Origin: Deinococcus puniceus
GTDB taxonomy: Bacteria > Deinococcota > Deinococci > Deinococcales > Deinococcaceae
Direction: 5' to 3'
DNA: 64,000 bases
Assembly: GCF_001644565.1 (NCBI RefSeq)
Contig: NZ_CP011387.1
Span: 1,100,501 to 1,164,500, forward strand
The notes beneath the pieces are model-generated. The model did not search any database. It was not told where the DNA came from and worked only from the letters and a program-made list of their open reading frames with translations. The translations under genes and the position numbers were made by a program. Each line of letters opens with the position of its first letter. Position 1 is the first letter of the stretch. Positions 11,122 to 23,210 of the stretch are shown here, piece after piece.

Positions 11122-13359
11122 TTAGGCCAGAATCTGAGGCGGTGCAGTCGTTCCGCGCTCGAACTGCAAGGTGTTGTCGCTCAGCACCACGCGCAGTTCT
11201 TCGCCTGTGCTGCCGATCAATTCCATCGCCAGCGGATCTTCGATTTCCTCGCGCACGAGAGTTCGCAGTTGGCGGCTGCTGCCCACCGCGTGCTTAGGAC
11301 TGCGGGCCTTGAGTTTGGTCACCAACCACGCGGCAATGGCGGGGTCGAAGGTCACGGTCAGTTCGCGGCTGGCCAGTTCCTCGCGCATCTCGCCCATCAA
11401 CTGTTGGGCCACTCGCACCAGTTCTTCTTCTCCCAGCGGACGGAAGCGGATCACTTCATCCAGCCTGTCCAAAAATTCCGGCGTGAAAATTTGGCGCAGC
11501 GGGGCGTTGTTGTCGGGCGTGATCGGGCTGAAGCCTGCGGTGGGATTCACGTTGAAGCCCGTGTTGCTGGTCATGATCAATATGGTGCGCCGGAAGTCAA
11601 CAGTGCGGCCCAAGCCATCGGTCAGGCGGCCATCGTCCAGCACCTGAAGGAAAGTGTTGTATACGTCTGGGTGGGCCTTTTCGATTTCGTCCAGCAAGAT
11701 CACGCTGAACGGTTGTCGGCGCACGGCTTCGGTCAGGCGGCCACCCTGCTCGTAGCCCACGTAACCGGGGGGCGAGCCGATCAGTTTGGAAATGGAGTGC
11801 CCTTCCTGAAACTCGCTCATGTCCACGCGGATCAGCGCCCGCTCGGAGCCGAACAGCGTGCGGGCCAGAGCTTTGGCAAGGTGGGTTTTGCCCACACCGC
11901 TGGGGCCGACGAACAGGAAGGAGGCGGCCACGCGGGCACGTCCGCCGAGGCCCACGCGGGCGCGGCGCAGGGCCGAACTCAGGGCGCGAATGGCGTCGGG
12001 CTGGCCGTACACTTGGTCGGTCAGTTGGCCTTCCAGATCGCTCAGTTGCGCCGCTGTTTCTTCGGTATAAATCCCGCCCATCGAGTTGATGACGCTCTCG
12101 ATGTCGTCGCGGGCCACCATCGGCTCCCCGTCTTCGGTTTCGGCCACCGGGATGCCCACGCTCATATTCAGGCGCACGCGGCTGGCCGCTTCGTCGATCA
12201 GGTCAATGGCCTTGTCGGGAAAATTGCGCCCCGGCAGGCTGCGTTCGCCAATTCGCACGGCCAATTCCAGCGCGGCGTCGGGAATCTGTACGCCATGATG
12301 CTCCTCGTAGCGGCTGCGGAGGCCACGCAAGATTTGCAACGTTTCGGCGGGGCTGGGTTCCAGCACGATCACCGGTTGGAATCGCCGTTCAAGCGCCGCA
12401 TCTTTTTCGATGTAGCGGTGATATTCGCCTGTGGTGGTCGCGCCGATGACCTGAATTTCCCCTCGGCTCAGCGCGGGTTTCAGGATGTTAGCGGCGTCCA
12501 GCGTGCCTTCTGCGCCGCCTGCACCCACCAGCGTATGAAGCTCGTCAATGAAGGCCATGACCTTGGCATTCCGCAGTTCTTCGATGATCTGGCGCAGGCG
12601 TTCTTCAAATTCGCCCCGGTACTTGGTGCCTGCCACTACGCCGCTCAAGTCCAGACTGACCAACCGGACACCGTGCAGGTTGGGCGGCGTGCGCTTCTCG
12701 TGTATGGCGAGGGCCAGCCCTTCCACAATCGCGGTTTTGCCCACGCCCGGATCACCGATCAGCACAGGGTTGTTCTTGGTGCGGCGGGTCAAGATCTGGG
12801 TCACGCGGCGGATTTCCTCGCTGCGGCCAATCACCGGGTCAAGCTTGCCTTCCCGCGCCTGCTTGGTCAGGTCGCGCCCGTACTCGTCCAAAAAGGGCGT
12901 CGCCACCGGTTTGGCTGCCTTGCCGCCGCCTGCCTCGCCCTGCGCCAGCACGCGCCAGCGAATGGTATCCACGTCTTTGGTCAGTTCCTGCAAAATCCGG
13001 AAGGCCACGCCGTCGCCCTCGCGGATAATGCCCAGCAGAATATGCTCGGTGGAGGTCACCTGCGCGCCGAGGCTGCGGGCTTCGGCACTCGCCAACTCCA
13101 TCACCCGGCGGGCGCGGGGCGTGATGGAGGGGGCGTCGTTCAGGCGGTTGCCTTCGCCCCGGCCAATAATTTCTTCCACCCGGCGGCGCAGTCCGTCTAG
13201 GCTGGCGCTGAACTCGGTCAGGATGGTGGCGGCAGTTCCGCCCTCCCGCATCAGGCCCAGCAGCAGGTGTTCGGGGCCGACCATCGCGTGGCCGAGGCGG
13301 TTGCCTTCCTCGCGGGCGTAATGAAACACTAGTCGGGCGCGGTCATCGTATCTGTTCAT
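11122..13359 (-). CDS. clpC: ATP-dependent Clp protease ATP-binding subunit ClpC (no middle domain)
   Basis: AAA+ unfoldase that should feed substrates to ClpP. It has two Clp-N repeats (about 1-145), AAA1 with GDPGVGKT at 202-209, AAA2 with GPSGVGKT at 485-492 and the pore loop GYVGYEQGG. The linker between AAA1 and AAA2 (about 400-450) is short. The coiled-coil/UVR middle domain that binds MecA-type adaptors in Bacillus ClpC is absent, so the length (745) is closer to ClpA. An AGF within NPTAGFSPI may be the ClpP-contact loop. The ATG has GGGGGT upstream. No HAIR or CtsR-like operator was seen, and no clpP lies nearby. Confidence 0.92.
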   Translation of the reverse strand: MNRYDDRARLVFHYAREEGNRLGHAMVGPEHLLLGLMREGGTAATILTEFSASLDGLRRRVEEIIGRGEGNRLNDAPSITPRARRVMELASAEARSLGAQVTSTEHILLGIIREGDGVAFRILQELTKDVDTIRWRVLAQGEAGGGKAAKPVATPFLDEYGRDLTKQAREGKLDPVIGRSEEIRRVTQILTRRTKNNPVLIGDPGVGKTAIVEGLALAIHEKRTPPNLHGVRLVSLDLSGVVAGTKYRGEFEERLRQIIEELRNAKVMAFIDELHTLVGAGGAEGTLDAANILKPALSRGEIQVIGATTTGEYHRYIEKDAALERRFQPVIVLEPSPAETLQILRGLRSRYEEHHGVQIPDAALELAVRIGERSLPGRNFPDKAIDLIDEAASRVRLNMSVGIPVAETEDGEPMVARDDIESVINSMGGIYTEETAAQLSDLEGQLTDQVYGQPDAIRALSSALRRARVGLGGRARVAASFLFVGPSGVGKTHLAKALARTLFGSERALIRVDMSEFQEGHSISKLIGSPPGYVGYEQGGRLTEAVRRQPFSVILLDEIEKAHPDVYNTFLQVLDDGRLTDGLGRTVDFRRTILIMTSNTGFNVNPTAGFSPITPDNNAPLRQIFTPEFLDRLDEVIRFRPLGEEELVRVAQQLMGEMREELASRELTVTFDPAIAAWLVTKLKARSPKHAVGSSRQLRTLVREEIEDPLAMELIGSTGEELRVVLSDNTLQFERGTTAPPQILA

Positions 13360-13722
13360 GGGCTACCCCCGGTCTGGACTACTCGGCGCTCACTGGAGCT
13401 GCTGTGGGCGCAATGCTCGGCGCAAAACAAATGCAGGACAAGTGTAGAGACGCGCGGGCAGAAGACGTTCAGAAAATGGTCTTGAAGGTGGTGAGGGCCA
13501 AACGAGGTGGAACGGGCAGTGCTGCTCTCAGAGTCTAGACTATCGCTCCGTGCCCACATGAGGCGCGGCCAATCTCACGATTCTTGACCCCATGTTCTGG
13601 CGATCCCCCGCCTTCCCCCCGTTTTCGCGTTTTGCCCCGGCTTGGGCTAGCATGACTGCCGCCCTGCCCGGCGATGTTGCCTGTCTGGTGAAGCACTGAG
13701 GCAGCCCGAAGGAGACCCGTTC
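13360..13722. other. Intergenic region between divergent clpC and the NuoE-like gene
   Basis: 363 nt holding the promoters of both flanking genes. I found no convincing gene, long repeat or HAIR operator here. The only clear signal is the AAGGAG (13709-13714) for the downstream gene. Confidence 0.5.
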
Positions 13723-13980
13723 TTGCCCGTTATTCGCCTCGAAATTTGTGTAGAACACATCAGCGTAGACCAGCGCGAAGCCCTGCTGGATACCGTCTGG
13801 GACACCCTCCGCATCAGCCCCGGCATGGTCAGCGCCAACGGCAACGTCGAACTGACCCTCAAGCAGTGCGGGGCAAGCGTAGACCCCGCCGACGCTCCGC
13901 TCGTCCGCATCGACGATCAGGAATACCGCAACGTTACGCCCGCCCGCCTGCTCACGCTGCTGGGGCGCTGGGTTCGCTAA
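13723..13980 (+). CDS. Small protein resembling the C-terminal half of NuoE-type thioredoxin-like ferredoxins
   Basis: 85 residues. The second half (GNVELTLKQCG, then PLVRIDDQEYRNVTPARLLTLL) follows the pattern of the C-terminal part of [2Fe-2S] NuoE/thioredoxin-like ferredoxins, where a metal-ligand Cys pair is followed by apvv-id-e-y-n-ltp--ll. Only one Cys (residue 49) is present, so it cannot bind the usual cluster with four Cys ligands. The TTG start is well supported by GAAGGAGA 8 nt upstream. Function is unknown, and the family assignment is by pattern only. Confidence 0.5.
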   Translation: MPVIRLEICVEHISVDQREALLDTVWDTLRISPGMVSANGNVELTLKQCGASVDPADAPLVRIDDQEYRNVTPARLLTLLGRWVR

Positions 13981-14050
13981 AGAGTGCGCCGATTCTGTGC
14001 CCTTTCTGGGCCAGTCGGTGTAACGCGAACGCCAGACCCGGCTGCCCGCT

Positions 14051-14425
14051 TCAGCGCCCGCTGTTGCGGGTTTCTTTCAGGTCGATCACACCTGTGAAGT
14101 GATCGAACTGCACGTTCAGGCGGTAGTTGCCCGCGTCGCCCTTGCCCAGCACTTGCAGCGCCCATTGCCCTTTGGGACAGGCCTGCCCGGCGATTTGCGT
14201 GCCTTTGGGGTCGTACAGGCGCACAACAGCGCGGCCACTGGAGGTGCTGCAAGTTCCGGTCACGCCCACCGACTGGCCGGGATCGAAGACGTTGAAGGTG
14301 TAGTTGTTTTCGCCCTGAGCGTTCAGCATGCGCGTGGGCGTCAGGGTCACGTAACCAAAGCGCAGGCCGAAAAAGAAATACACCAGCCCCAACACCAGTG
14401 CCAGCACAACCAACAGAAAGCGCAT
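14051..14425 (-). CDS. Uncharacterised membrane-anchored or secreted protein
   Basis: 124 residues. An uncleaved signal anchor or signal peptide (about residues 2-22, LLVVLALVLGLVYFFFGL) is followed by a soluble beta-rich domain with two Cys (in GTCSTSSG and GQACPKG) that could form a disulfide outside the cytoplasm. The domain reads like a small pre-peptidase or CBM-type beta-sandwich (FDPGQSVGV, AVVRLYDPKGT, GNYRLNVQF), but I cannot name a family. ATG sits 6 nt after TACAAT. Confidence 0.6.
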   Translation of the reverse strand: MRFLLVVLALVLGLVYFFFGLRFGYVTLTPTRMLNAQGENNYTFNVFDPGQSVGVTGTCSTSSGRAVVRLYDPKGTQIAGQACPKGQWALQVLGKGDAGNYRLNVQFDHFTGVIDLKETRNSGR

Positions 14426-14431
14426 CGCGCT

Positions 14432-14437
14432 ATTGTA
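14432..14437 (-). promoter_or_regulatory. Leaderless-type -10 (TACAAT)
   Basis: Minus strand TACAAT, six nucleotides, then the ATG at 14425. Confidence 0.55.
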
Positions 14438-14500
14438 GCGCCGGGGGCTTTTGAATGTCTTTAGACTGTGGTGTTGCCCCCAGTGTTGAGAGCCTCCACT

Positions 14501-15178
14501 CTATGACCCGTCGCGTTTTTTTCGGGCACGGTAGGTCAGCAAGTCGGCATACATCTTGGTTCTGGCCTGTGCGCCCTTCCAGAACCCGCGCTTTTTCTCC
14601 TTGACTACCTGCGCTACATACGGCAATTCCACGTAGTCCCAGCGCACTCCGGTGCTTTTCAGGGCGTCGGTGATCGGTGGTTCGGGCCAGCGTTCTTCTC
14701 CCAGCCGGGGCACGGCCAGCAACCACGTGCGGCGGCAGGCCCGTTGCCCGCTCAGGTGCGGCGTCAATTTGTTGCCCCAGTCGCTCACGAAGCCGCCGCC
14801 CTCGAATACGCCGATGGTCATGTCCAGCGAGCCGTTCAGCACAGGCGTCAGCAGCAAATCCAGATGTTCCCGCGTCAGGCCCACCAGATCGGCGTCCAGC
14901 ATTACCACGAATTCGGCTTCCGTGTGTTCCAGCGCCGCTTTGAGGGCCGGGCCTTTGCCGCCATTCTCGGCCAGTTCCAGCACCCGCGCCCCGGCCTCCC
15001 GCGCCGCCGCCGCTGTGCCGTCCGTGCTGCCGTCCGACACCACCACCACTTCGGGCGTCAGGGTCAGGCCCACGCGCACCACCTCGGCCACCGTGTCTGC
15101 CTCATTAAAAGCGGGAATGACCACCGCCACCTGTGCCGGGCCAAGCGGTGCGGAATCGGGTGAGGCGGGGGCCGTCAT
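14501..15178 (-). CDS. Family 2 glycosyltransferase
   Basis: About 225 residues with a GT-A fold: VAVVIPAFNEADTVAEVV at the N-terminus, VVSDGSTDGT, the KGPALKAAL substrate loop and the metal-binding DADL (DXD-like) motif near residue 95. This resembles the dolichol-phosphate-mannose-synthase/GpgS branch of GT2, which transfers a sugar from a nucleotide donor. The acceptor is unknown. There is no membrane segment, only a basic C-terminus. An ATG at 15187 is also in frame, but a TACCAT hexamer lies exactly 7 nt before the ATG at 15178, so I use the latter. Confidence 0.85.
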   Translation of the reverse strand: MTAPASPDSAPLGPAQVAVVIPAFNEADTVAEVVRVGLTLTPEVVVVSDGSTDGTAAAAREAGARVLELAENGGKGPALKAALEHTEAEFVVMLDADLVGLTREHLDLLLTPVLNGSLDMTIGVFEGGGFVSDWGNKLTPHLSGQRACRRTWLLAVPRLGEERWPEPPITDALKSTGVRWDYVELPYVAQVVKEKKRGFWKGAQARTKMYADLLTYRARKKRDGS

Positions 15179-15185
15179 TGCCTTC

Positions 15186-15191
15186 ATGGTA
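15186..15191 (-). promoter_or_regulatory. Leaderless-type -10 (TACCAT)
   Basis: Minus strand TACCAT, seven nucleotides, then the ATG at 15178. It contains the alternative ATG at 15187, so it holds only if that codon is not the start. Confidence 0.35.
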
Positions 15192-15304
15192 AGGGAAAGG
15201 GTGAGGAAACCGTCAGTGGGGAGTGGTCAGGAGGGAGCAGGAAAGGCGAGAGCATCGTCTGGAATGGAGCTTTTGCACTTCCTACACGCCATGTCCCACA
15301 CCCC

Positions 15305-16423
15305 TCAGAAGAACCGGCTCACGTCCCGCACCACCACGAACACCATCAGCAGCATCACGAAGGCGAAGCCCGCCACATTGATGGCCTGTTCCTGCGCCAG
15401 CGTCAGGGGGCGGCGGCGCACGGCTCCGATCAGCACCAGCAGAATGCGCCCGCCGTCCAGCCCCGGAATAGGAATCAGGTTGAAGAAGGCCAGCGACAGG
15501 TTCAGCAAAATGGCGACTTGCACCAATGCCCAAGGGCTGAGGGCAGCGGCGCGGCTCACGATTTCTGCCGTGCCAATCGGCCCGCTGACGTTTTCATCCC
15601 GCGACAGGTCTAGTGTGACGAAGCGGGCAAATAGGTTCCCGAAGGCCCTCAAGATTTGCGGCACGGCCTCAATGGTGGTCTGAATGGAGGTGGCAAATGC
15701 GACGGGCAAGGTGGCGGCCTGCACGTCCGGGCCGTACTGAATGCCGAGCCGCTGCACCACGCCGTTCACGCGGGCCGTCCAGTCGAAGGCCACCTCGCGC
15801 ACTGCTCCGGCCCGTTCTACCGTCAGGGTTTTGCGGCCATCTTGCCCCAGCGCCGTTCGCACGCCTTCCCAGCCTGCCACCAAGCGCCCGTCTACGGTTT
15901 GGGTGTCGGGAATATCGCGCCCGTTGATGGCGGTAATCACGTCGCCCGCCTGCAATCCCAGTTGCAGAGCGCGGGAGTTGGGCAGCACGGCTTCCACTCT
16001 GGCGCGGTCTGGGGCAGGCACACCCTGCGCCGTAAAGGTAATGGTCATCAGGACAATCGCCACCAGCAGGTTCATCAGAGGGCCTGCCAGCAAAATCGCC
16101 ACTTTGCCCCACGCGGGCAGTCCTGCAAAGCCGCGCGTGGGCTGGCGGTAGGTGCCGTCCGGGTCTTCGGTGGGGGCCATGCCGTCAATTTCGACGTATC
16201 CGCCGATGGGCAGCAGGCTCAGCCGCCATTCGGTGCCGCGCCACGCCCGCCGCGCCAGCACTGGCCCCATGCCGATGCTGAACGATTTGACGGCCACGCC
16301 TTGCCAGCGGGCCAGCGCGTAGTGCGCCAACTCGTGCAAGAAGGTGGCGAGGCCGATAATCAGAATCGTCCAGATCAGGCCCAAGGGCGTGAGGGCGGCG
16401 GCGATGCCTTGTAGGAAACTCAT
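15305..16423 (-). CDS. rseP: RIP zinc metalloprotease RseP (site-2 protease, M50)
   Basis: Intramembrane protease that cleaves membrane-bound regulators and signal-peptide remnants. The zinc motif HELAH is at residues 30-34 in the first membrane helix, a PDZ domain lies in the middle ([17 protein letters not shown]), and the second motif [13 protein letters not shown] is near residue 320. Length is about 372 residues from the ATG at 16423, which overlaps the dxr stop by 4 nt (ATGA). An in-frame extension upstream to 16498 lies inside dxr and is unlikely. The dxr-rseP pairing is common in bacteria. Confidence 0.93.
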   Translation of the reverse strand: MSFLQGIAAALTPLGLIWTILIIGLATFLHELAHYALARWQGVAVKSFSIGMGPVLARRAWRGTEWRLSLLPIGGYVEIDGMAPTEDPDGTYRQPTRGFAGLPAWGKVAILLAGPLMNLLVAIVLMTITFTAQGVPAPDRARVEAVLPNSRALQLGLQAGDVITAINGRDIPDTQTVDGRLVAGWEGVRTALGQDGRKTLTVERAGAVREVAFDWTARVNGVVQRLGIQYGPDVQAATLPVAFATSIQTTIEAVPQILRAFGNLFARFVTLDLSRDENVSGPIGTAEIVSRAAALSPWALVQVAILLNLSLAFFNLIPIPGLDGGRILLVLIGAVRRRPLTLAQEQAINVAGFAFVMLLMVFVVVRDVSRFF

Positions 16424-17592
16424 GAATTCACTCCTCCGTTCACCAGTTCGTGCGCCCGTGCGGTGGCCCACGCCTGCACTTCCTCCAGCGTGTCCCACGT
16501 CAGCGTTCCGGCGGGGGTTTCGTCCAGCACGCGCCCGATTAGGCGCGGAATGTCAGTAAAGCCGATTTGCCCGGCCAAAAATGCGGGCACGGCCACTTCA
16601 TCGGCGGCGTTGAGGGCCGCAGGAAGCAGGCCGCCCGCCTCGCCCGCCCGGTACGCCAGCCCCAAGCAGGGAAAGCGGGCGTGATCCGGCTCCCGAAATT
16701 CCCACGTACCGCGCATGGGCCAGCCCAAGTGTTCGCCCACTGCCGCGCCGCGCCGCGCTGCCCGCACATCGCCGGGGCGGGTCATGCCGTCTGGGGCGGC
16801 GTCTACGGCGTAGGCAATTGCCAGCCGCATATCGGCGGGGCCAAATTGCGCCTTCAGGCTGCCGTCACGGAAGCGCACGGCGGCATGCACGAGGCTCTGG
16901 GGATGCACCACCACGCCTACCTGACTCAGTGGGAGCCCGTACAGGCTGGCGCATTCCATCACTTCCAGCCCCTTGTTCATGAGGGTGGCCGAATCGATGG
17001 TGATTTTCTGGCCCATGCTCCACGACGGATGCTTCAGCGCCTGCGCGGGCGTCACGCCGCTCAGGTCGGCGGGGCCGTCGCGGAAGGGGCCGCCGCTGGC
17101 CGTCAGGATCACTTCGGCCACGTCTTCCAGCGCCTCTCCGTTCAGACATTGGTACACGCCCGTATGCTCGGAATCGATGGGCACCAAGCGCCCACCCCCC
17201 CGCGCCGCCGCCTCCCAGATCAGGGCTGCCGCCGTGACCATCGCCTCTTTGGTCGCCAAAGCTACAGCCCGCCCAGATTCCAGTGCTGCCCGTGTGGGAG
17301 CCAGTCCGGGCAGGCCGCTCATGGCGTTCACCACCACATCAGCGGGCAGGGTGGCGGCTTCGGTAGGATCGGCTATCAGCCGGATATCTAGGGACGAAAA
17401 GCGGGCCGAAGCTTCGGCGTACACGCTGCCGTCCACACTGACCACAGCGGGCCGCCACTCGGCTATTTGCGCGGCCAGCAAGTCCAGATTGCGCCCGGCG
17501 GCCAACACGCCCACCGTCCATCCCCGCTCCCGCGCCACGTCCAGCGTTTGCGTGCCTATGCTTCCGGTGCTGCCCAACACGGTCAAGTTCAT
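16420..17592 (-). CDS. dxr: 1-deoxy-D-xylulose 5-phosphate reductoisomerase
   Basis: Second enzyme of the MEP isoprenoid pathway: converts DXP to MEP with NADPH. The NADPH-binding [12 protein letters not shown] is at the N-terminus. The metal/substrate segment [12 protein letters not shown], the ASGGPFRD loop and the catalytic-flap region around [24 protein letters not shown] are all intact. About 390 residues, normal length. ATG at 17592 is preferred because the chain then begins directly with the Rossmann strand. ATG at 17604 adds four residues. It lies downstream of cdsA and is coupled to rseP. Confidence 0.95.
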   Translation of the reverse strand: MNLTVLGSTGSIGTQTLDVARERGWTVGVLAAGRNLDLLAAQIAEWRPAVVSVDGSVYAEASARFSSLDIRLIADPTEAATLPADVVVNAMSGLPGLAPTRAALESGRAVALATKEAMVTAAALIWEAAARGGGRLVPIDSEHTGVYQCLNGEALEDVAEVILTASGGPFRDGPADLSGVTPAQALKHPSWSMGQKITIDSATLMNKGLEVMECASLYGLPLSQVGVVVHPQSLVHAAVRFRDGSLKAQFGPADMRLAIAYAVDAAPDGMTRPGDVRAARRGAAVGEHLGWPMRGTWEFREPDHARFPCLGLAYRAGEAGGLLPAALNAADEVAVPAFLAGQIGFTDIPRLIGRVLDETPAGTLTWDTLEEVQAWATARAHELVNGGVNS

Positions 17593-17627
17593 CGGGTACA
17601 GCATGCCGCAAAGAAGGCTTCAAGAAC

Positions 17628-17675
17628 GTGGATCGTAGATCGTAGGAAAACCGGAGACCACGATCTACGATCCAC
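17628..17675. repeat. Intercistronic palindrome, GTGGATCGT family, copy 1
   Basis: A perfect 16-bp inverted repeat: GTGGATCGTAGATCGT (17628-17643) and ACGATCTACGATCCAC (17660-17675), with a 16-nt loop. It lies between cdsA and dxr. GAACGTGGATCGT at its left edge recurs in the palindrome at 26746-26794. Confidence 0.8.
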
Positions 17676-17685
17676 ACTCCAGTCC

Positions 17686-18516
17686 TTATGCCACGCCCAT
17701 GCTGATATGCAGGAACAAATAAGTCACTGGCACCGCGAACAGCAGGCTGTCCATCCGGTCTAGGAATCCGCCGTGACCGGGCAAACTCGTGCCGCTGTCT
17801 TTGGTTCGCAGCGAGCGTTTCATCAGGCTCTCGCTGAGGTCTCCGAGTTGGCTGGCACTCGCCACCAAAATGGAATACAGCAGGGCGTCCAGCGGTGACC
17901 AGATGTGGGTCAGTTGGGTCATGAGCAGCACCATCAGGAAGCTGAGCAGCAGGCCGCCCAGTGCGCCTTCTACCGTTTTGGCGGGGCTGACTTCGGGGGC
18001 CAGTTTGCGCTTGCCGAAAAAGTAGCCCACGAAGAATCCGCCCACATCTGCCGAAATCGTCGCCATGAGCGGCAGGGCAAAATACAGCAGCCCCAATTCG
18101 GCGTTGGGCGTGTAACGCAGCAGCAAGAAGTAGCCCAGCAGCCACGGAATGTACAGCAGCCCGAACAGCGAGTACACGATGCGTTCCAGCGGGCGCTCGC
18201 CGGGGCGCATCACCTCCATCACCAAGATGTAGCCCACCGCCACCGTCAGCACGGCTTCGCGCCAAGACCCGCCCGGCCACGGCGCTTGCGGCCACATGGG
18301 CAGGCTCGCCACGATGATGGCCGCCGCGAACACGCCGAGGCTTACGCGCCGCACGTCTATATCGTTGCGGTCAAGCATGCGGATGTACTCGAACAGGCCC
18401 ATGACCGAGAGGAACACCAGCGCGGGCAGCAACGCCCACCAGCCGATCCACACGATGATGCCTACGATGGCGAACCCCACCAAGGAGGTCGCTAGGCGTG
18501 TCCAGAGGGTTTCCAT
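17686..18516 (-). CDS. cdsA: Phosphatidate cytidylyltransferase
   Basis: Inner-membrane enzyme making CDP-diacylglycerol from phosphatidate and CTP, the branch point of phospholipid synthesis. It has about seven hydrophobic segments. The C-terminal CdsA signature is complete: SLMKRSLRTKDSGTSLPGHG, then GFLDRMDS. Length is 276 residues. A GC-rich hairpin (CCGCCGG/CCGGCGG, 18540-18558) without a T-tract lies between frr and this gene and may tune expression or mRNA stability. It belongs to the frr-cdsA-dxr-rseP series. Confidence 0.94.
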   Translation of the reverse strand: METLWTRLATSLVGFAIVGIIVWIGWWALLPALVFLSVMGLFEYIRMLDRNDIDVRRVSLGVFAAAIIVASLPMWPQAPWPGGSWREAVLTVAVGYILVMEVMRPGERPLERIVYSLFGLLYIPWLLGYFLLLRYTPNAELGLLYFALPLMATISADVGGFFVGYFFGKRKLAPEVSPAKTVEGALGGLLLSFLMVLLMTQLTHIWSPLDALLYSILVASASQLGDLSESLMKRSLRTKDSGTSLPGHGGFLDRMDSLLFAVPVTYLFLHISMGVA

Positions 18517-18595
18517 CAGACGTAACTCATAACAACGCGCCGCCGGAAGGCCCGGCGGTCACGGAAAACGGAGCGTTGGCGAGGTGAAGGGCGAC

Positions 18596-19147
18596 TCACC
18601 CTAGGATTTCCTGCTCCTTCTTGGTAAACGTGGATTCCACGCGGGCAATATATTCGTCGGTGATCTTCTGCACCTCGGCTTCACCGCGCTTGATCTCGTC
18701 GTCGCCCACGCCTTCCATCTTCTTCACTTCGTCCAGCGCGTGCTTGCGCAGGTTCCGCACCGCGATCCGGGCGTCCTCGGCGTAGTTCTTGGCGTTCTTC
18801 ACGAGGTCTTTGCGGCGTTCTTCGGTCAACATAGGCAGGCTGATGAAGATAGTGTCGCCCTTGTTGTTGGGGTTCAGGCCCAGATCGCTGTCGCGGATGG
18901 CCTTCTCGATGGGGTTCAGTGCGCCCCGATCCCAAGGGGCGATAACGAGCGTGCGGGCGTCGGGCGTAGAAATGCTGGCGACCTGATCAATCGGCACGGT
19001 GGAGCCGTAATAATCCACCACGATCTTCTTCAGGATGCCGGGGTTGGCGCGGCCTGTACGCAATACGCTGAGGTTATTTTCCAGCGCCTCGATGGCTTTG
19101 GTCATGCGTTCACGGGTATCGGACTGAATGGTTTTAAGGTCTGCCAT
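18596..19147 (-). CDS. frr: Ribosome recycling factor
   Basis: Releases ribosomes from mRNA after termination together with EF-G. It is 183 residues with typical features: [36 protein letters not shown] and the C-terminal helix ending [13 protein letters not shown]. The ATG has TTAGGAG upstream. It follows pyrH by 226 nt, part of the conserved rpsB-tsf-pyrH-frr-cdsA-dxr-rseP order. Confidence 0.97.
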   Translation of the reverse strand: MADLKTIQSDTRERMTKAIEALENNLSVLRTGRANPGILKKIVVDYYGSTVPIDQVASISTPDARTLVIAPWDRGALNPIEKAIRDSDLGLNPNNKGDTIFISLPMLTEERRKDLVKNAKNYAEDARIAVRNLRKHALDEVKKMEGVGDDEIKRGEAEVQKITDEYIARVESTFTKKEQEILG

Positions 19148-19373
19148 GATTGAAATCTCCTAAGCAAGTGCAGTCTTGGGGCCGAATCCCTGAGGAGCGT
19201 CACTGGGCAGCCCCACTGGGAAGCAGAGAACGGGGGCAATCAGGCGTTCACCGCACAGAAGCGCCCCGGACAGCAATGGCTGGATTCTACCGTGATGTCA
19301 GGATATGTGCCCTTTTGCAATCTTTCGGCTTGGGTAAATCGGCGGCTTGGGCTGCTGCGCCTCAGACCCAAGT

Positions 19374-20171
<798 letters not shown>

Positions 20172-20179
20172 TCATTTGC

Positions 20180-20983
<804 letters not shown>

Positions 20984-21086
20984 GATTTGTTCCTCCGTGA
21001 GGTGGGTTGTTAGGGGAGACTTGACAATAGGGGCGAATCCGAACCATTGGCCGGACACGCCCCCACTTGTGTTCCGGATTTGCTGA

Positions 21087-21161
21087 AAGGAACGTCACCG
21101 CTCACATTGCGAGTGATCCCAAAAGGCGGGATAACTCTCCATTGCCGCTGCGACGTTCCTT
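21087..21161. repeat. Inverted repeat in the rpsB-tsf gap
   Basis: AAGGAACGTC (21087-21096) and GACGTTCCTT (21152-21161) are perfect 10-bp arms enclosing 55 nt. Within, on the minus strand, ATCCC-gccttttG-GGAT and CTC-gcaatgt-GAG can form smaller stems. This is a plausible mRNA structure separating S2 and EF-Ts expression. There is no T-tract. Confidence 0.6.
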
Positions 21162-21210
21162 GTCCGATACTCGCTCCGCTCGGTTTATCTAAGCGATAAA
21201 CGCGGCAAAC

Positions 21211-22005
<795 letters not shown>

Positions 22006-22261
22006 GTTCTCTCCTGAGCGTTACTAGACGGGCCAAGTTTGCGTTCCCCGTGCCAACCCACCGTCAGCTCACCATGCAGCCTTGCGGCTTGTGCAGGTGG
22101 TCTAGGTTCTTCGGGTCAGGCCCAAACGCGACGCTCCAGCGCGGATGGGCAGGGTCACGGGCGCACCCAACGGGAGACTATATCAGAGTTTGGAGGCGGG
22201 GGGTTTGGCGGGGTAGGCGGGAGCGTCGCTTTGGCTGGGGGGGTCTAAGGGTCAAGGGTCT
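22006..22261. other. rpsB upstream region
   Basis: Holds the probable rpsB leader (minus strand), a candidate -10 TATAGT at 22178-22183 without a good -35, and at its far end GGTCTAAGGGTCAAGGGTC (22242-22260), part of a short repeat also seen near 31082, 47266 and 62819. No gene was recognised. Confidence 0.4.
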
Positions 22262-22436
22262 AAGGCAGGGCAATCGCTGCGCTCATTTCCCCGCACCCCG
22301 CTCCCACAAGGGGCGAGGGCAAACAGCAATAGCGAAAATCTGGGTTTCGCTCCCTCACCCTTGAGGGGGGACTCGCAGAGCTGCGGAGCAGTGGGCTGGG
22401 GAGGGGGTGAGTGAGCGCCAGCAATTGCCCTGCCTT
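22262..22436. repeat. Intergenic inverted-repeat element (MITE-like), long copy
   Basis: Imperfect terminal arms of about 24 bp: AAGGCAGGGCAATCGCTG plus CGCTCA (22262-22285) against TGAGCGCCAGCAATTGCCCT plus GCCTT (22412-22436). Inside, CGCTCCCTCACCC (22348-22360) pairs with GGGTGAGTGAGCG (22405-22417). The blocks 22346-22371 and 22399-22422 recur identically at 31010-31063. No ORF. Confidence 0.65.
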
Positions 22437-22476
22437 AAAACCTCAGAACCCCCTTACCCCAGCCGCCGCCCCCAAT

Positions 22477-23136
22477 CTAGTCCGCTGCCAACCCCTTCAC
22501 CACAGCCACTTCCCTCTTTTGCGCCAAGCCGAACAACCCCATGCCTCTGCTCATGGCGGGGCCGACGGTCAGGGCAAACACCAAGGTTCCCCATCCAATC
22601 GGGCCGCCCAGCAGCAAGCCTGTTGCCAGCACCACCACTTCTACGCCAGTCCGGGTACGCGCCACAGGCCAGCCATACACGCGCCGCAGCCCCAAGGTCA
22701 GGCCGTCGCGGGGGCCAGCGCCGAGGCCCGCCGCCACATAGGTTCCGGTAGCCAGCCCCAGCAGGATCACGCCGAGTACAAACTGCACCCAGCGCAGGCC
22801 CAAGCCTTGCGGGTCGGGTACCAACGGCCCCAGCACATCCAAAAACACCCCGATAAAGATGACGTTCAGTACGGTGCCGGGGCCAACCGGTTCGCGCAGT
22901 TTTAGGGCCGTAAACGCCACGATCACCAGCCCGGTCAGGATGCTGACCACGCCCACGCTGAGGGGCAAATGCCGCGTCACACCCACATGCAGCACCTCCC
23001 AAGGCGCGACGCCTACGCGGGCGTCCAGCATCAGGCGCAGGCTCAGGCCGTATAGAAACAGCCCAAACATGAGGAGGGCGTAGCGCCCCAGCGGAGGCAA
23101 CCGCGTGAGGGCAGCAAAGGGAGCGGAACGGGTCAC
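22477..23136 (-). CDS. YczE/YitT-type integral membrane protein
   Basis: About 219 residues with five to six hydrophobic segments. The pattern GLSLRLMLDARVGVAPWEVLHVGV, then GLGAGPRDGLTLGLRR and GVEVVVLATGLLLGGPIGWGT, is that of the COG2364 (YczE-like) membrane proteins, of unknown transport or regulatory function. I use GTG at 23136 because TACAGT lies exactly 7 nt upstream. A longer in-frame start at 23220 would add 28 Arg/Pro/Ser-rich residues with no signal in front of them. Confidence 0.75.
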   Translation of the reverse strand: MTRSAPFAALTRLPPLGRYALLMFGLFLYGLSLRLMLDARVGVAPWEVLHVGVTRHLPLSVGVVSILTGLVIVAFTALKLREPVGPGTVLNVIFIGVFLDVLGPLVPDPQGLGLRWVQFVLGVILLGLATGTYVAAGLGAGPRDGLTLGLRRVYGWPVARTRTGVEVVVLATGLLLGGPIGWGTLVFALTVGPAMSRGMGLFGLAQKREVAVVKGLAAD

Positions 23137-23143
23137 GCGGGCC

Positions 23144-23149
23144 ACTGTA
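23144..23149 (-). promoter_or_regulatory. Leaderless-type -10 (TACAGT)
   Basis: Minus strand TACAGT, seven nucleotides, then the GTG at 23136. Confidence 0.5.
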
Positions 23150-23210
23150 GCCCATCGGGGCGGGCAGATTCTGGAAGCTCTTGGCGGGTGGTCAGTAGAC
23201 GACGACCTGT

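Noticed and set aside
11269..13200. 643-codon plus-strand open frame opposite clpC
   Set aside because: His/Gln/Gly-rich shadow of a certain clpC; long antisense frames are expected at this GC content.
14057..14077. Terminator CCCGC-tgtt-GCGGG plus T-tract for the NuoE-like gene
   Set aside because: The stem is only 5 bp and lies inside the coding sequence of the opposite-strand gene, so it is more likely chance.
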